Source: Sphingobacterium micropteri
GTDB taxonomy: Bacteria > Bacteroidota > Bacteroidia > Sphingobacteriales > Sphingobacteriaceae
Direction: 5' to 3'
DNA length: 64,000 bases
Assembly: GCF_014692515.1 (NCBI RefSeq)
Contig: NZ_JACOIK010000013.1
Span: 85,914-149,913 of the forward strand
The notes beneath the pieces were generated by a model. That model saw nothing but the letters and a program-made list of their open reading frames with translations. It ran no database searches and was not told the DNA's origin. Made by a program: the position numbers and the translations under genes. Positions 35,747 through 44,176 of this stretch are shown one piece after another (positions within the stretch are counted from its first letter, which is position 1; every line of letters starts with the position of its first letter).

Positions 35747-36544
35747 ATGATACAACCGTTATCATATATACATCCGGAAGCTAAAATAGCCCAGAATGTG
35801 GTGGTAGAGCCATTCTCCACTATTCATCGGGATGTAGAAATTGGAGAAGGTACTTGGATTGGATCCAACGTTACTATTATGAATGGTGCCCGTATCGGGA
35901 AGAACTGTCGTATCTTTCCGGGAGCCGTTATTTCGGGCGAACCGCAAGATTTAAAGTTTGAAGGAGAGATTACAACGGCCGAGATCGGAGACAACACAAC
36001 GATTCGAGAATGTGTCACCATCAATCGGGGTACAAAAGATAGATACAAGACCGTAATCGGGAAAAATTGCCTTATTCAAGCATATAGTCATATTGCACAT
36101 GATTGTTTCGTGGGCGATAACTGTATTTTCTCCAATTCCAGTACACTGGCGGGACATATTACGGTTGGAGACTATGTCGTCCTTGCAGGGATGGTCGCTG
36201 TACATCAATTCTGTAAAATCGGTTCACATGCCTTCGTAACGGGAGGAACATTAGTTCGAAAGGATGTACCACCATTTATCAAGGCCGCTAGAGAACCTAT
36301 TGCTTATGCAGGAATTAATTCTGTTGGGTTGCGCCGCAGAGGATTTAGCACGGAAGAAATTACAGAAATCCAAGATATCTATCGCGTATTATTTGTACAA
36401 CACCGCAATTTGACCAAGGCATTGGACTTGGTAGAAGCAGAATTTACGCCGACAGAATTACGTGACGAAATCCTTTCCTTTGTGCGTAATTCCAATCGAG
36501 GCGTCATTAAAGGTTTTAATCAGGGAAGGTCCTCTACACTTTAA
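35747..36544 (+). CDS. lpxA: Acyl-ACP--UDP-N-acetylglucosamine O-acyltransferase
   Basis: First step of lipid A synthesis. The 265-residue length, left-handed beta-helix hexapeptides (IGEGTWIGSNVTIMNGARIGKN), the catalytic-His segment YSHIAHDCFVGDN, and C-terminal helices GLRRRGFSTEEI and DEILSFVRNSNRG identify it. It follows lpxC-fabZ directly (ATG one base after the TAG), giving lpxD, lpxC-fabZ, lpxA in order. Confidence 0.97.
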   Translation: MIQPLSYIHPEAKIAQNVVVEPFSTIHRDVEIGEGTWIGSNVTIMNGARIGKNCRIFPGAVISGEPQDLKFEGEITTAEIGDNTTIRECVTINRGTKDRYKTVIGKNCLIQAYSHIAHDCFVGDNCIFSNSSTLAGHITVGDYVVLAGMVAVHQFCKIGSHAFVTGGTLVRKDVPPFIKAAREPIAYAGINSVGLRRRGFSTEEITEIQDIYRVLFVQHRNLTKALDLVEAEFTPTELRDEILSFVRNSNRGVIKGFNQGRSSTL

Positions 36545-36555
36545 AAGAGCAATTA

Positions 36556-37179
36556 TTGAGTATAACTTTACAAAATTTAGGCAGACGGTATAATAGAGAG
36601 TGGATTTTTCGTCGGCTAGATTATACTTTTTCACTCGGTAAAAAATACGCCGTACTAGGGCCGAACGGTTCAGGTAAATCTACGCTGTTGAAGGTGTTGT
36701 CCGGGAGTCTTGCGCCGAGTGAAGGAAAAATTGCCTACGAGGATAAAGATATTCAACCCATTCTCCCCGAAGATGTTTTTCAACAGTTGACGATAGCAGC
36801 GCCTTATATGGAGCTGATTGAAGAGTTTACTTTGCGGGAGTTGATTGCATTTCATTTTAAATTTAAATCCTATCTACCCGGCTTTGATTTAGACGAAGTC
36901 GTTCGGACATTGCAACTGGAAAAAGCCGTGGACAAAGAAATTCGGTTTTTTTCATCGGGCATGAAACAGCGGGTTAAGCTAGCGTTGGCTTGTTGCTCAT
37001 CCAGTAGCATCGTTTTGCTTGATGAACCTATGAGTAATTTAGATGTTGCAGGAGAGGACTGGTATCTTTCTTTAATAGGGCACACGATGCAAGCCAACCG
37101 CGTGTTGATTATAGGATCCAATCAGCAAAAGGAATATGGCTTTTGTGATGAACAAATAAATATAATGTCTTATAAGTAA
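36556..37179 (+). CDS. ABC-type ATPase
   Basis: A 207-residue ATP-binding protein starting at TTG 36556 (MSITLQNLGRRYNREWIFR), which is 11 bp after lpxA. Walker A GPNGSGKST (about 35-43), signature-like FFSSGMKQRVKLALA with SSG in place of SGG, and Walker B VLLDEPMSNLDV are present. The Q-loop region is unusual (LTIAAPYMEL). No permease is adjacent. It travels with the lpx-efp cluster, a linkage that I recall in Bacteroidota; substrate unknown. Confidence 0.88.
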   Translation: MSITLQNLGRRYNREWIFRRLDYTFSLGKKYAVLGPNGSGKSTLLKVLSGSLAPSEGKIAYEDKDIQPILPEDVFQQLTIAAPYMELIEEFTLRELIAFHFKFKSYLPGFDLDEVVRTLQLEKAVDKEIRFFSSGMKQRVKLALACCSSSSIVLLDEPMSNLDVAGEDWYLSLIGHTMQANRVLIIGSNQQKEYGFCDEQINIMSYK

Positions 37180-37215
37180 GGGAAATTATCACTTTTATAA
37201 GAAGCAGATATTTCG

Positions 37216-37223
37216 TATTTTTG
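37216..37223 (+). promoter_or_regulatory. efp -7 promoter element
   Basis: TATTTTTG fits TAnnTTTG and lies 25 bp before the efp ATG. No clear TTTG is seen 19-21 bp upstream. Confidence 0.45.
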
Positions 37224-37248
37224 TTATACTAAACTCAAATAGGTTGTT

Positions 37249-37809
37249 ATGTCAAAAGCATCTGAAGTAAAGTCAGGAAATATACTTCGTTTTAATGGAG
37301 AACTCGTTACAGTAGAGGAATATATTCACCGTACCCCCGGAAATTTGCGTGCATTTTATCAAGCTAGGATGCGGAATGTGCGTACCGGTAAGCTAGTGGA
37401 ATACCGTTTTAGAACAGACGAAGAGGTAGAGATTGCCCGTGTAGAAACAAACGATTATCAATATTTATACGACGATGCTGATTTCTTCGTTGTTATGGAT
37501 AATAATACATACGAGCAATTCAATATTCCGAAGGCGCTGTTCGGTGACGCAGCTCGGTTTTTGAAAGAGGGTATGAATGTGTTGGTGGCGTTTGAAAGCG
37601 AGGATCCTATAATGGCGAGTTTACCGGCCGCTGTGGAGTTAGAAATAACGTATACGGAGCCTGCTGTAAAAGGAGATACATCTACGAACGCCTTGAAAAA
37701 TGCGACAGTGGAAACAGGAGTCGAGATTCGTGTGCCGTTGTTTATCAACCAGGGAGATAAAGTGAAAGTAGACACGCGTACGGGAGATTATATCGAGCGC
37801 GTAAAATAA
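37249..37809 (+). CDS. efp: Elongation factor P
   Basis: Relieves ribosome stalling at proline runs. The 186 residues comprise KOW-like N-terminal domain, OB domain and C-terminal OB domain ending in VDTRTGDYIERV. The loop that in E. coli carries the modified Lys34 (KPGKGQAF) reads RTPGNLRAF, so the tip residue is Asn32. No epmA/epmB or earP is visible nearby. A bipartite hairpin terminator follows at 37835. Confidence 0.96.
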   Translation: MSKASEVKSGNILRFNGELVTVEEYIHRTPGNLRAFYQARMRNVRTGKLVEYRFRTDEEVEIARVETNDYQYLYDDADFFVVMDNNTYEQFNIPKALFGDAARFLKEGMNVLVAFESEDPIMASLPAAVELEITYTEPAVKGDTSTNALKNATVETGVEIRVPLFINQGDKVKVDTRTGDYIERVK

Positions 37810-37834
37810 AAATATAAGGTTTAGGTTGATTATG

Positions 37835-37871
37835 CGGTCTTGTTAGCCTCTCTGGCGCAAGGCCGTTTTTT
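37835..37871 (+). terminator. Terminator of efp
   Basis: Outer stem CGGTCTTG (from 37835) with CAAGGCCG (to 37865), inner stem GCC-TCTCT-GGC, followed by TTTTTT. It lies between efp and the next gene. Confidence 0.8.
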
Positions 37872-37882
37872 ATTAATCGCGG

Positions 37883-38455
37883 ATGACAAAAGCGGAACTA
37901 CGGATAGAATATAAACAAAGGCGTTCTCAATTAACAGCTGCGCAGCTCAGCATGTTCAATAGCGGGATATGGCAACAGCTTTCACAATTTGATTGGGAAG
38001 GCATTCGTTATCTCCATACGTTTTTGCCGATTGCGAAACAAAATGAACCGGATATGTGGTCGTTTATAACAGATATCCGCGTGCGTTATCCCGATATACA
38101 TCTTGTTGTTAGCCGTTCTGAACCGAAAGACCATTCTATGAAACATTTTCTGCTAGAAGAAAATATCGTACTAACCGAAAATGTTTGGGGAATTGTAGAA
38201 CCTATTGAGGGCGAAATGGTAGCCGAGACAGCGTTAGACGTCGTATTGGTTCCGTTATTGATTGCGGACAAAGCGGGTAATAGAGTAGGATACGGGAAGG
38301 GGTTCTACGATCGTTTTTTAGCCAAGTGTAGACCCGATTGTCGGAAAATCGGTATATCACTCTTTGAACCCGTCGAAAAAATCGATGACGTAGATCCCTT
38401 GGATGTGCCGCTGGATATCCTGATAACACCTAATCTTATTTGTACAATATCCTGA
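37883..38455 (+). CDS. 5-formyltetrahydrofolate cyclo-ligase
   Basis: A 190-residue protein that converts 5-formyl-THF to 5,10-methenyl-THF using ATP. Motifs: N-terminal basic KAELRIEYKQRRSQL, VPLLIADKAGNRVGYGKGFYDRFL (substrate/ATP loop) and C-terminal DVPLDILITP. Its 3' end overlaps the convergent phosphoserine-phosphatase-like gene by 20 bp. Confidence 0.93.
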   Translation: MTKAELRIEYKQRRSQLTAAQLSMFNSGIWQQLSQFDWEGIRYLHTFLPIAKQNEPDMWSFITDIRVRYPDIHLVVSRSEPKDHSMKHFLLEENIVLTENVWGIVEPIEGEMVAETALDVVLVPLLIADKAGNRVGYGKGFYDRFLAKCRPDCRKIGISLFEPVEKIDDVDPLDVPLDILITPNLICTIS

Positions 38456-39731
38456 ATTTTATCGTGTTGTCAATCTGTTTTAATTGCTTTAGAACATTTT
38501 TGTCATATGCCGTATGAATATCGGTAACCGCATAACCCAATTCCCCTCTTGTCATCAGAAATTGGGAGATAATATTGATATCATTCTCCGCGTACACCTT
38601 ATTTATCTGTGCCATAACGCCCGGTACATTATTATGGATATGCAATAACCGGTGTGCTTGCGTAAGTCGGGGCAAGGTCAGATTAGGGAAATTGCGACTC
38701 ATATAGGTATCTCCGTTATTGATGAAGTCTGCCATACGTTTCGGAATAAACTCGGCATTCCGCTTTCTGTACTTTTTATCGTCAAAAACGACAATACCTT
38801 TTTCCGTACAGATATTTTTATTTACATGTCCCTTTACATCACCTAGATAACCGATAGTTTTTAATTTGTCCGCTTGTGCGAGCTGTTCGTCGTCAACACG
38901 TACGCCATCAGCCAATAAAAGTAGGCCTACATCTTTCGTATACTTTTCTTCGAAGGTCTCTTTTACCCGGACAGAAAAACCGTCCCGTTTTAGAATATGG
39001 ACAGCAATCTCCGGCACGTCACCCACAATAAGACATAGAATACGGTTTTTAGGATACGAAATCGCACGCGGGAGATCGTTCACATATAAAAACTCATCAA
39101 AGCTAGGCGTAATGTGATCCGCTTTGTCCGTTACACTTTTACGGGAGATGTTTTCTGTAAAAGCGAAGAACTTTTCAATTAGACCCGATTCCTTTAGCTG
39201 GAAGTCTGAATAACCGTCGCCAATACCGAATATTCTACCGTCCAATTTAAGTTCGTTGAGCAGTTTGACTTTACCTCCTTCATCGGAAAGTGGGTTGTTC
39301 TCGTCATATCCGGTAATATTGCCATCGCTGTCAAATTTGAATGTATTGGCATATATATTTTCTTTCTGAATATGGTATGGTGTTACAACTGGTGTTATGA
39401 ACTCCTTGAAGCCACCGGATACAATCAGGGCCGTATCTTTATGTTTTTTGAAAAATTCTTTATTTCGACCAAACGACCTGGAGACCTTTTTTTTCAAATG
39501 GGTTACGAGTTTATCCAAATGGCTTCTGTTGGCATTTAAGAGCTGGACACGCCCTGTTAGACTCTCCCGGAAGGAGATCTTTCCTTCCATGGCGAGATTG
39601 GTATAGTCCTCTATTTGTTGATAGATTTTATCCTTGTCAGGATGATCTTGTAAGGATATTCTTGCTAATTCATCCAAAGCTTCGACTTGCGTAAATGTGC
39701 TATCGAAATCGATGATGTAATAATTCTTCAT
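38436..39731 (-). CDS. Phosphoserine phosphatase-like HAD with vestigial PGDH segment and ACT domain
   Basis: A 431-residue protein. Residues 1-220 are a SerB-type HAD phosphatase: DFDST (8-12), SGG (105-107) and GDGYSD (171-176). Residues 229-345 look like the substrate-domain edge of D-3-phosphoglycerate dehydrogenase (ILCLIVGDVPEIAVHILKRD, TEKGIVVFDD) but the NAD-binding Rossmann core is missing. Residues about 346-431 resemble the PGDH tail and ACT domain (NFPNLTLPR, LLHIHNNVPGVMAQINKVY). Serine synthesis or regulation is likely. It overlaps the upstream epimerase gene by 4 bp (ATGA) and the downstream convergent gene by 20 bp. Confidence 0.88.
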   Translation of the reverse strand: MKNYYIIDFDSTFTQVEALDELARISLQDHPDKDKIYQQIEDYTNLAMEGKISFRESLTGRVQLLNANRSHLDKLVTHLKKKVSRSFGRNKEFFKKHKDTALIVSGGFKEFITPVVTPYHIQKENIYANTFKFDSDGNITGYDENNPLSDEGGKVKLLNELKLDGRIFGIGDGYSDFQLKESGLIEKFFAFTENISRKSVTDKADHITPSFDEFLYVNDLPRAISYPKNRILCLIVGDVPEIAVHILKRDGFSVRVKETFEEKYTKDVGLLLLADGVRVDDEQLAQADKLKTIGYLGDVKGHVNKNICTEKGIVVFDDKKYRKRNAEFIPKRMADFINNGDTYMSRNFPNLTLPRLTQAHRLLHIHNNVPGVMAQINKVYAENDINIISQFLMTRGELGYAVTDIHTAYDKNVLKQLKQIDNTIKFRILYK

Positions 39732-40702
39732 TTATAAGTTTTAAATTCAATACTCATTTCTTCCAACGTTAAATCAACCGGCTTAAAGCAGTATCCCGTA
39801 ACGTCGATTAATTTCTGGTTCGAATAAGCCAGATAAGCAGCCGAAGCTTTTGCGGTTTCACGCGTCAACGCCGGACGGCCTCCTTTGAAATAAGCAACCA
39901 TTTTAGCTATTCTCCAAGCTATACTCAGCATAAAAGGGCGTGCTTTAATCGTTGGTGCCGGCTTGTCAAGTAGTTTGGCGATACGCTCCAGCAAATTCTT
40001 ATTGCTGAGGTTCTCACTATTAAGGACGAAGCGTTCACCTTGAATAGTACGATTATTCATGAGCAGTATCATGATTTTAGCCACATCTTCCACATCTACA
40101 ATGCCTACTGTTCCCGGCGGATATACTTTAATCCCCTTTTGAATTAAGTTGAAAATTGCGCCCGAAGCCTTTTTACCAGGGCCTACACCCATAATGACGG
40201 AAGGGTTGACGATAACGCCATCCAAGCCCTCCATGATGCCTCTCCACACCTCCATTTCGCTCTCATATTTCGAACGTGCGTATTTGGAATGGTCGTCACC
40301 ATCATCCCATTTGCTTTGTTCAGAAATCAATTCACCGATCTTTGGCGTGCCCAAAGCAGCGATGGAACTAACGTGTACCAAACGTGCACCGTGTTCCAGA
40401 CAGAGATTGACAATGTGTTTAGTACCTTCGATATTGGTGTGCAACATACTTGTCCAATCGTCTTTTTGATAAGATATTTTGGCAGCACAATGGTATACCT
40501 GTGTTACACCTTCAAAAACATCAGCTAAGGCAAAATAATCCGTGATATCAGCCGAAAACCATTCGACTAGGGAAGAGGAACGTAATAGCTCGGGGATTTC
40601 TGACTGTTCACGCTTGATGGCCAGAACAGCGTTTCCCTCATCGATTAACAGCTTAATCAATGTAGATCCTAAAAAGCCTGTTCCTCCTGTTACTAATATC
40701 AC
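39728..40702 (-). CDS. NAD(P)-dependent epimerase/dehydratase family protein
   Basis: A 324-residue extended SDR: TGGTGFLGSTL (GxxGxxG, 5-15), CAAKISY (73-79), HVSSIAALG (112-120) and YARSKYESE (YxxxK, about 141-149). The pattern resembles 3-beta-HSD/dihydroflavonol-reductase-like enzymes; substrate unknown. Its TGA overlaps the ATG of the SerB-like gene, so the two are coupled, which may hint at a common pathway. Confidence 0.9.
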   Translation of the reverse strand: MILVTGGTGFLGSTLIKLLIDEGNAVLAIKREQSEIPELLRSSSLVEWFSADITDYFALADVFEGVTQVYHCAAKISYQKDDWTSMLHTNIEGTKHIVNLCLEHGARLVHVSSIAALGTPKIGELISEQSKWDDGDDHSKYARSKYESEMEVWRGIMEGLDGVIVNPSVIMGVGPGKKASGAIFNLIQKGIKVYPPGTVGIVDVEDVAKIMILLMNNRTIQGERFVLNSENLSNKNLLERIAKLLDKPAPTIKARPFMLSIAWRIAKMVAYFKGGRPALTRETAKASAAYLAYSNQKLIDVTGYCFKPVDLTLEEMSIEFKTYK

Positions 40703-40757
40703 CGACCAAAGATAGCCTATATTTTTTTTCTTTTCACAATTTGTGGAAACTTTCGCT

Positions 40758-40788
40758 TTTGAGTTTTTAAATATTACCTTTTACTTTG
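40758..40788 (+). promoter_or_regulatory. Promoter of the arginase-family gene
   Basis: TTTG (40758-40761), 20 bp spacer, then TACTTTG (40782-40788), ending 5 bases before the ATG at 40794. Transcription would start at or next to the ATG (leaderless). It overlaps an alternative upstream GTG frame and decides the start. Confidence 0.65.
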
Positions 40789-40793
40789 TTAAC

Positions 40794-41981
40794 ATGTCTT
40801 TAGCTGATTTCTTTACACCTATCGTAACACAGGACTTTTGTTCGGGTATCGATTTTTATAATTCGCAATTCGGAAAAATTGTACAGGCATATGAAGCTTC
40901 TTTTCCGGATCTGGAAGATGCCGAAAAGAAGCCACACATAGCGCTAGTGGGTGTGGAAGAAGAACGAGCGTCCATGAGCAATGGAGGAACAAGGAAATCA
41001 CCAAATGCCGTGCGGAAACATTTCTATAACCTCTATCAAGGCGATTATGATGTGCGTATTGCAGATTTAGGTAATATTCAAGCCGGAGCAACCATACAAG
41101 ATACATACATCGCGTTAAAAACAGTGATAGAAGAATTGGTTAAGCAAGATATATTGCCCATTATTATAGGTGGGGGGCAAGATCTTACCTATGCTCAATA
41201 TACAGGTTATGAAGGATTGGAGCAACGTGTCGAAGTAGCTATCATCGATGCCCGATTTGATTTGGATCAAGATCATGTGGAGAACACACCGCTAAACTCG
41301 AATACGTATCTCAACCACATTATACTGCATCAACCCGACTATCTCTTTAATCTGAGCAACCTTGCTTATCAAACCTATTTAGTAAGCAAGGAATCCATTA
41401 ATATGTATGATAAGCTGTTTTTTAGTACCATGCGTATTGGCATGATGGCAGGCAAGCTCGATCAAGCCGAGCCGCTGATTCGTGCTGCGGATATGGTCAG
41501 CTTTGATGTAGGTGCTATACGAGCTTCCGAAGCGCCGGGCAATGCTAACGCCAATCCGAACGGATTATATGGAGATGAAGCTTGCCAGTTAGCGCGCTAC
41601 GCGGGAATGTCCGATAAGTGTTCGTCGATCGGCTTTTACGAATATAATCCAACCTTTGACCCCATGGGGCATACAGGTAGCCTGGTCGCACAGATGATAT
41701 GGTGTTTTATTGACGGATTTTACAGTCGTAAAAATGATACGCCGGTTATTCCAAAATCAGCTTATATTATTTATCGTACCACCTTAGAAAATGACGATTA
41801 CGAATTGATTTTTGTTAAAAGTAAAAAATCCGATCGATGGTGGATGCAAGTGCCATATTTTGGATCAAGGTCGGTAAACGAACGTTATTATTGGGTACCC
41901 TGTCGTTATGAAGACTACCAACAAGCGGTCGGAGGGGATATGCCTGACCTTTGGTGGAAAACCCATCAAAAACTACAATAA
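40794..41981 (+). CDS. Arginase/agmatinase/formimidoylglutamase family hydrolase
   Basis: A 395-residue ureohydrolase-fold protein. The conserved binuclear-metal segments are recognisable but diverged: IIGGGQDLTYAQY (in place of GGDHS), VAIIDARFDLDQD (in place of DAHxD) and SFDVGAIRASEAPG (SxDxD-like). These changes leave catalysis uncertain. Bacteroidota homologues are usually annotated formimidoylglutamase. Start set to ATG 40794 (MSLADFFTPI); the upstream GTG frame at 40743 is in the promoter. Confidence 0.85.
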   Translation: MSLADFFTPIVTQDFCSGIDFYNSQFGKIVQAYEASFPDLEDAEKKPHIALVGVEEERASMSNGGTRKSPNAVRKHFYNLYQGDYDVRIADLGNIQAGATIQDTYIALKTVIEELVKQDILPIIIGGGQDLTYAQYTGYEGLEQRVEVAIIDARFDLDQDHVENTPLNSNTYLNHIILHQPDYLFNLSNLAYQTYLVSKESINMYDKLFFSTMRIGMMAGKLDQAEPLIRAADMVSFDVGAIRASEAPGNANANPNGLYGDEACQLARYAGMSDKCSSIGFYEYNPTFDPMGHTGSLVAQMIWCFIDGFYSRKNDTPVIPKSAYIIYRTTLENDDYELIFVKSKKSDRWWMQVPYFGSRSVNERYYWVPCRYEDYQQAVGGDMPDLWWKTHQKLQ

Positions 41982-41992
41982 GAGTAGGTCTT

Positions 41993-43312
41993 ATGGATAC
42001 ATTGTCACTTTTCCTAATCATCGTCTTGTTCGGTATTCTTATCGGCGTAATCTGGCTGCAGGTCCATAAGGTGCCAAAAAGTGTCTTACGGCAAGTCGAA
42101 GAGGAGAAGAACGCGACCGCTATAGAGCTGGCTAAAGCGCAAGAAAGAGAGCGGCTGCTACAGCAAGGAAAAGAACGTGTTGAACAAGCACTTGAAAACG
42201 AACGTCGTGAACGGTCAGCCGTGGAGCGAACACTCGAAAGTACCCATGCATATCTGCAGGCACAACAAGAGAAATATCAAACCCAACAAGAAGAAATGCA
42301 GCAATTGCGAAAGCAATTTCACTTAGAATTTCAACAGATGGCGAATGCTATTCTCGAAGAAAAGACTCAGAAATTTACGGCAGTTAACCAACAGCACCTG
42401 GATCAGATACTTACCCCATTAAAGGAAAAAATTACAACGTTCGAGGAGAAGGTCGAGCGAACCTACCAACAGGAAGCGGCGGAACGTAACGTATTGAAAG
42501 GCGTGGTAGAGCAGCTCATGCAGCAAAGTATGCTGATAAAAAATGAGGCGAATAACCTCACCAAAGCATTGAAAGGCGATAGCAAAAAACAAGGGTCTTG
42601 GGGCGAGATTATTTTGGAGCGGGTGTTAGAGCGTTCGGGTTTGGTGAAGGATCAAGAATACCGGTTGCAGGTGGTATTTGGTGATGACAATAGCCGGAAG
42701 ATTCCCGATGCCATTGTCTTGCTCCCTGAAAACAAACATCTGGTCATTGATGCCAAAGTGTCATTGACCGCCTACGAACGTTGGGTAAACGAGGAAAATG
42801 AAACAGAACAAGCGCAGCACCTACGGCAGCATGTCCAATCCATTGAATCGCATGTCCGTCAACTATCCGCGAAAAATTACCACGATCTCTATGGCATCGA
42901 TTCCCCTGATTTTGTTTTGCTGTTTATGCCGATAGAATCCGCTTTGAGCATAGCGATTAAAGAAAAACCAGATTTGTTTTCCGATGCCTGGGATAGGAGA
43001 GTAGTTATTGTGGCGCCTTCCACGCTACTGGCAACATTACGCACGATTGCTAGTGTATGGGTGCAGGAACGCCAAAACCGTAACGTGCTGGAAATCGCCA
43101 AAGAGGCGGGGATGCTGTATGATAAGTTTGTAGGCTTTTTGAACGATATGCAGCAATTAGAAAACCATCTATTACGCGCATCTGAAAAACATCAGGAGGC
43201 TATGCGAAAGCTTTCTTCCGGTACGGGAAATGTGATTAAGAAAGTAGAAAACCTGAAGCAACTCGGCGCAAAAGCAAATAAGCAGATTGATCCGAAATAT
43301 TTTTCACCCTAA
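41993..43312 (+). CDS. rmuC: RmuC-family DNA recombination protein
   Basis: A 439-residue protein from ATG 41993: one N-terminal transmembrane helix (about 4-22), a long coiled coil (about 30-180, Glu/Gln-rich) and a RmuC domain with KQGSWGEIILERVLERSGL and IPDAIVLLPENKHLVIDAKVSLTAYERW, a nuclease-like fold (DAK). RmuC limits DNA inversions in E. coli. It lies 11 bp after the arginase-family gene and is probably in its transcript. The frame is open upstream to 41951, inside the preceding gene, which is less likely. Confidence 0.92.
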   Translation: MDTLSLFLIIVLFGILIGVIWLQVHKVPKSVLRQVEEEKNATAIELAKAQERERLLQQGKERVEQALENERRERSAVERTLESTHAYLQAQQEKYQTQQEEMQQLRKQFHLEFQQMANAILEEKTQKFTAVNQQHLDQILTPLKEKITTFEEKVERTYQQEAAERNVLKGVVEQLMQQSMLIKNEANNLTKALKGDSKKQGSWGEIILERVLERSGLVKDQEYRLQVVFGDDNSRKIPDAIVLLPENKHLVIDAKVSLTAYERWVNEENETEQAQHLRQHVQSIESHVRQLSAKNYHDLYGIDSPDFVLLFMPIESALSIAIKEKPDLFSDAWDRRVVIVAPSTLLATLRTIASVWVQERQNRNVLEIAKEAGMLYDKFVGFLNDMQQLENHLLRASEKHQEAMRKLSSGTGNVIKKVENLKQLGAKANKQIDPKYFSP

Positions 43313-43375
43313 ATTTCCTGCCTTAAAGGGCTGAAGCCTATGCTTCCGATCACTTGCCCCTATTTGCAGAGAATC

Positions 43376-43720
43376 CTACCGTAATTTCTCGTTTTGCTGA
43401 TGTCGGTCAGCATCCCGGATGGATTTCTTTTCCAAGTTTTTGTGTAAGGCATCGGTAAGGTCTATACCCGTTTGATTAGCGAGACAGATAAGAACAAATA
43501 ATACGTCTGCCATTTCATCTCCTAGATTGACATCCTTATCCGATTTTTTAAACGATTGCTCCCCATATTGCCGGGCCATAATTCGGGCCACTTCACCTAC
43601 CTCTTCCATCAGCATGGCTGTATTCGTTAATTCGTTGAAATAACGTACACCCGTACTGTTTATCCATTTGTCAACGATTTCTTGTGCTTCTTTTATTGTC
43701 ATATTTTTCTTTTTACTCAT
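43376..43720 (-). CDS. MazG-like nucleotide pyrophosphohydrolase
   Basis: A 114-residue protein with the MazG/dUTPase-2 metal-binding pattern EEVGE (39-43) and DEMAD (68-72) in two helices. It probably removes noncanonical NTPs; the substrate is unknown. It overlaps the upstream dtd gene by 8 bp on the same strand. Confidence 0.9.
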   Translation of the reverse strand: MSKKKNMTIKEAQEIVDKWINSTGVRYFNELTNTAMLMEEVGEVARIMARQYGEQSFKKSDKDVNLGDEMADVLFVLICLANQTGIDLTDALHKNLEKKSIRDADRHQQNEKLR

Positions 43721-44159
43721 TACTATCCATAACGATCGTTACTGGACCATCGTTGCATAAGTCGATTTTCATGTCCGCTCCAAAAACACCCATTTGTACC
43801 TGTTTATCTAATAATGCTGATAGGCGTTTACCCATGTGGAGATACAAAGGTTTTGCTTTGTTCGGCTTTGCTGCACGGATAAAAGAAGGACGATTACCTT
43901 TCTTCGTCTGGGCGATCAATGTGAATTGCGATATAAGAAGGATATTGCCGCCGATATCTCGAACAGACTTGTTCATCAAACCAGCATCGTCTGAAAAAAT
44001 ACGAAGACTAGCCAATTTTTGCGCCAACCATTCTAGCTCTTTCTCGGTATCATCTTCTTCTACACCCAATAATACCAATAATCCCTCTTTGATGGCGCCA
44101 GTACAGACGCTATCTACGGTACATGAGGCGTGTGTAACCCGTTGTATAACTGCTCGCAT
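43713..44159 (-). CDS. dtd: D-aminoacyl-tRNA deacylase
   Basis: A 148-residue enzyme that frees D-amino acids (and Gly) from tRNA. Motifs: MRAVIQRV start, SQFTL (77-81) and NDGPVTIVMDS (136-146), a family-typical C-terminus carrying the GPVT chirality motif. It lies 17 bp after the TonB-dependent receptor gene and overlaps the MazG-like gene. Confidence 0.96.
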   Translation of the reverse strand: MRAVIQRVTHASCTVDSVCTGAIKEGLLVLLGVEEDDTEKELEWLAQKLASLRIFSDDAGLMNKSVRDIGGNILLISQFTLIAQTKKGNRPSFIRAAKPNKAKPLYLHMGKRLSALLDKQVQMGVFGADMKIDLCNDGPVTIVMDSNE

Positions 44160-44176
44160 CCTGCAAGATAAAAAAA

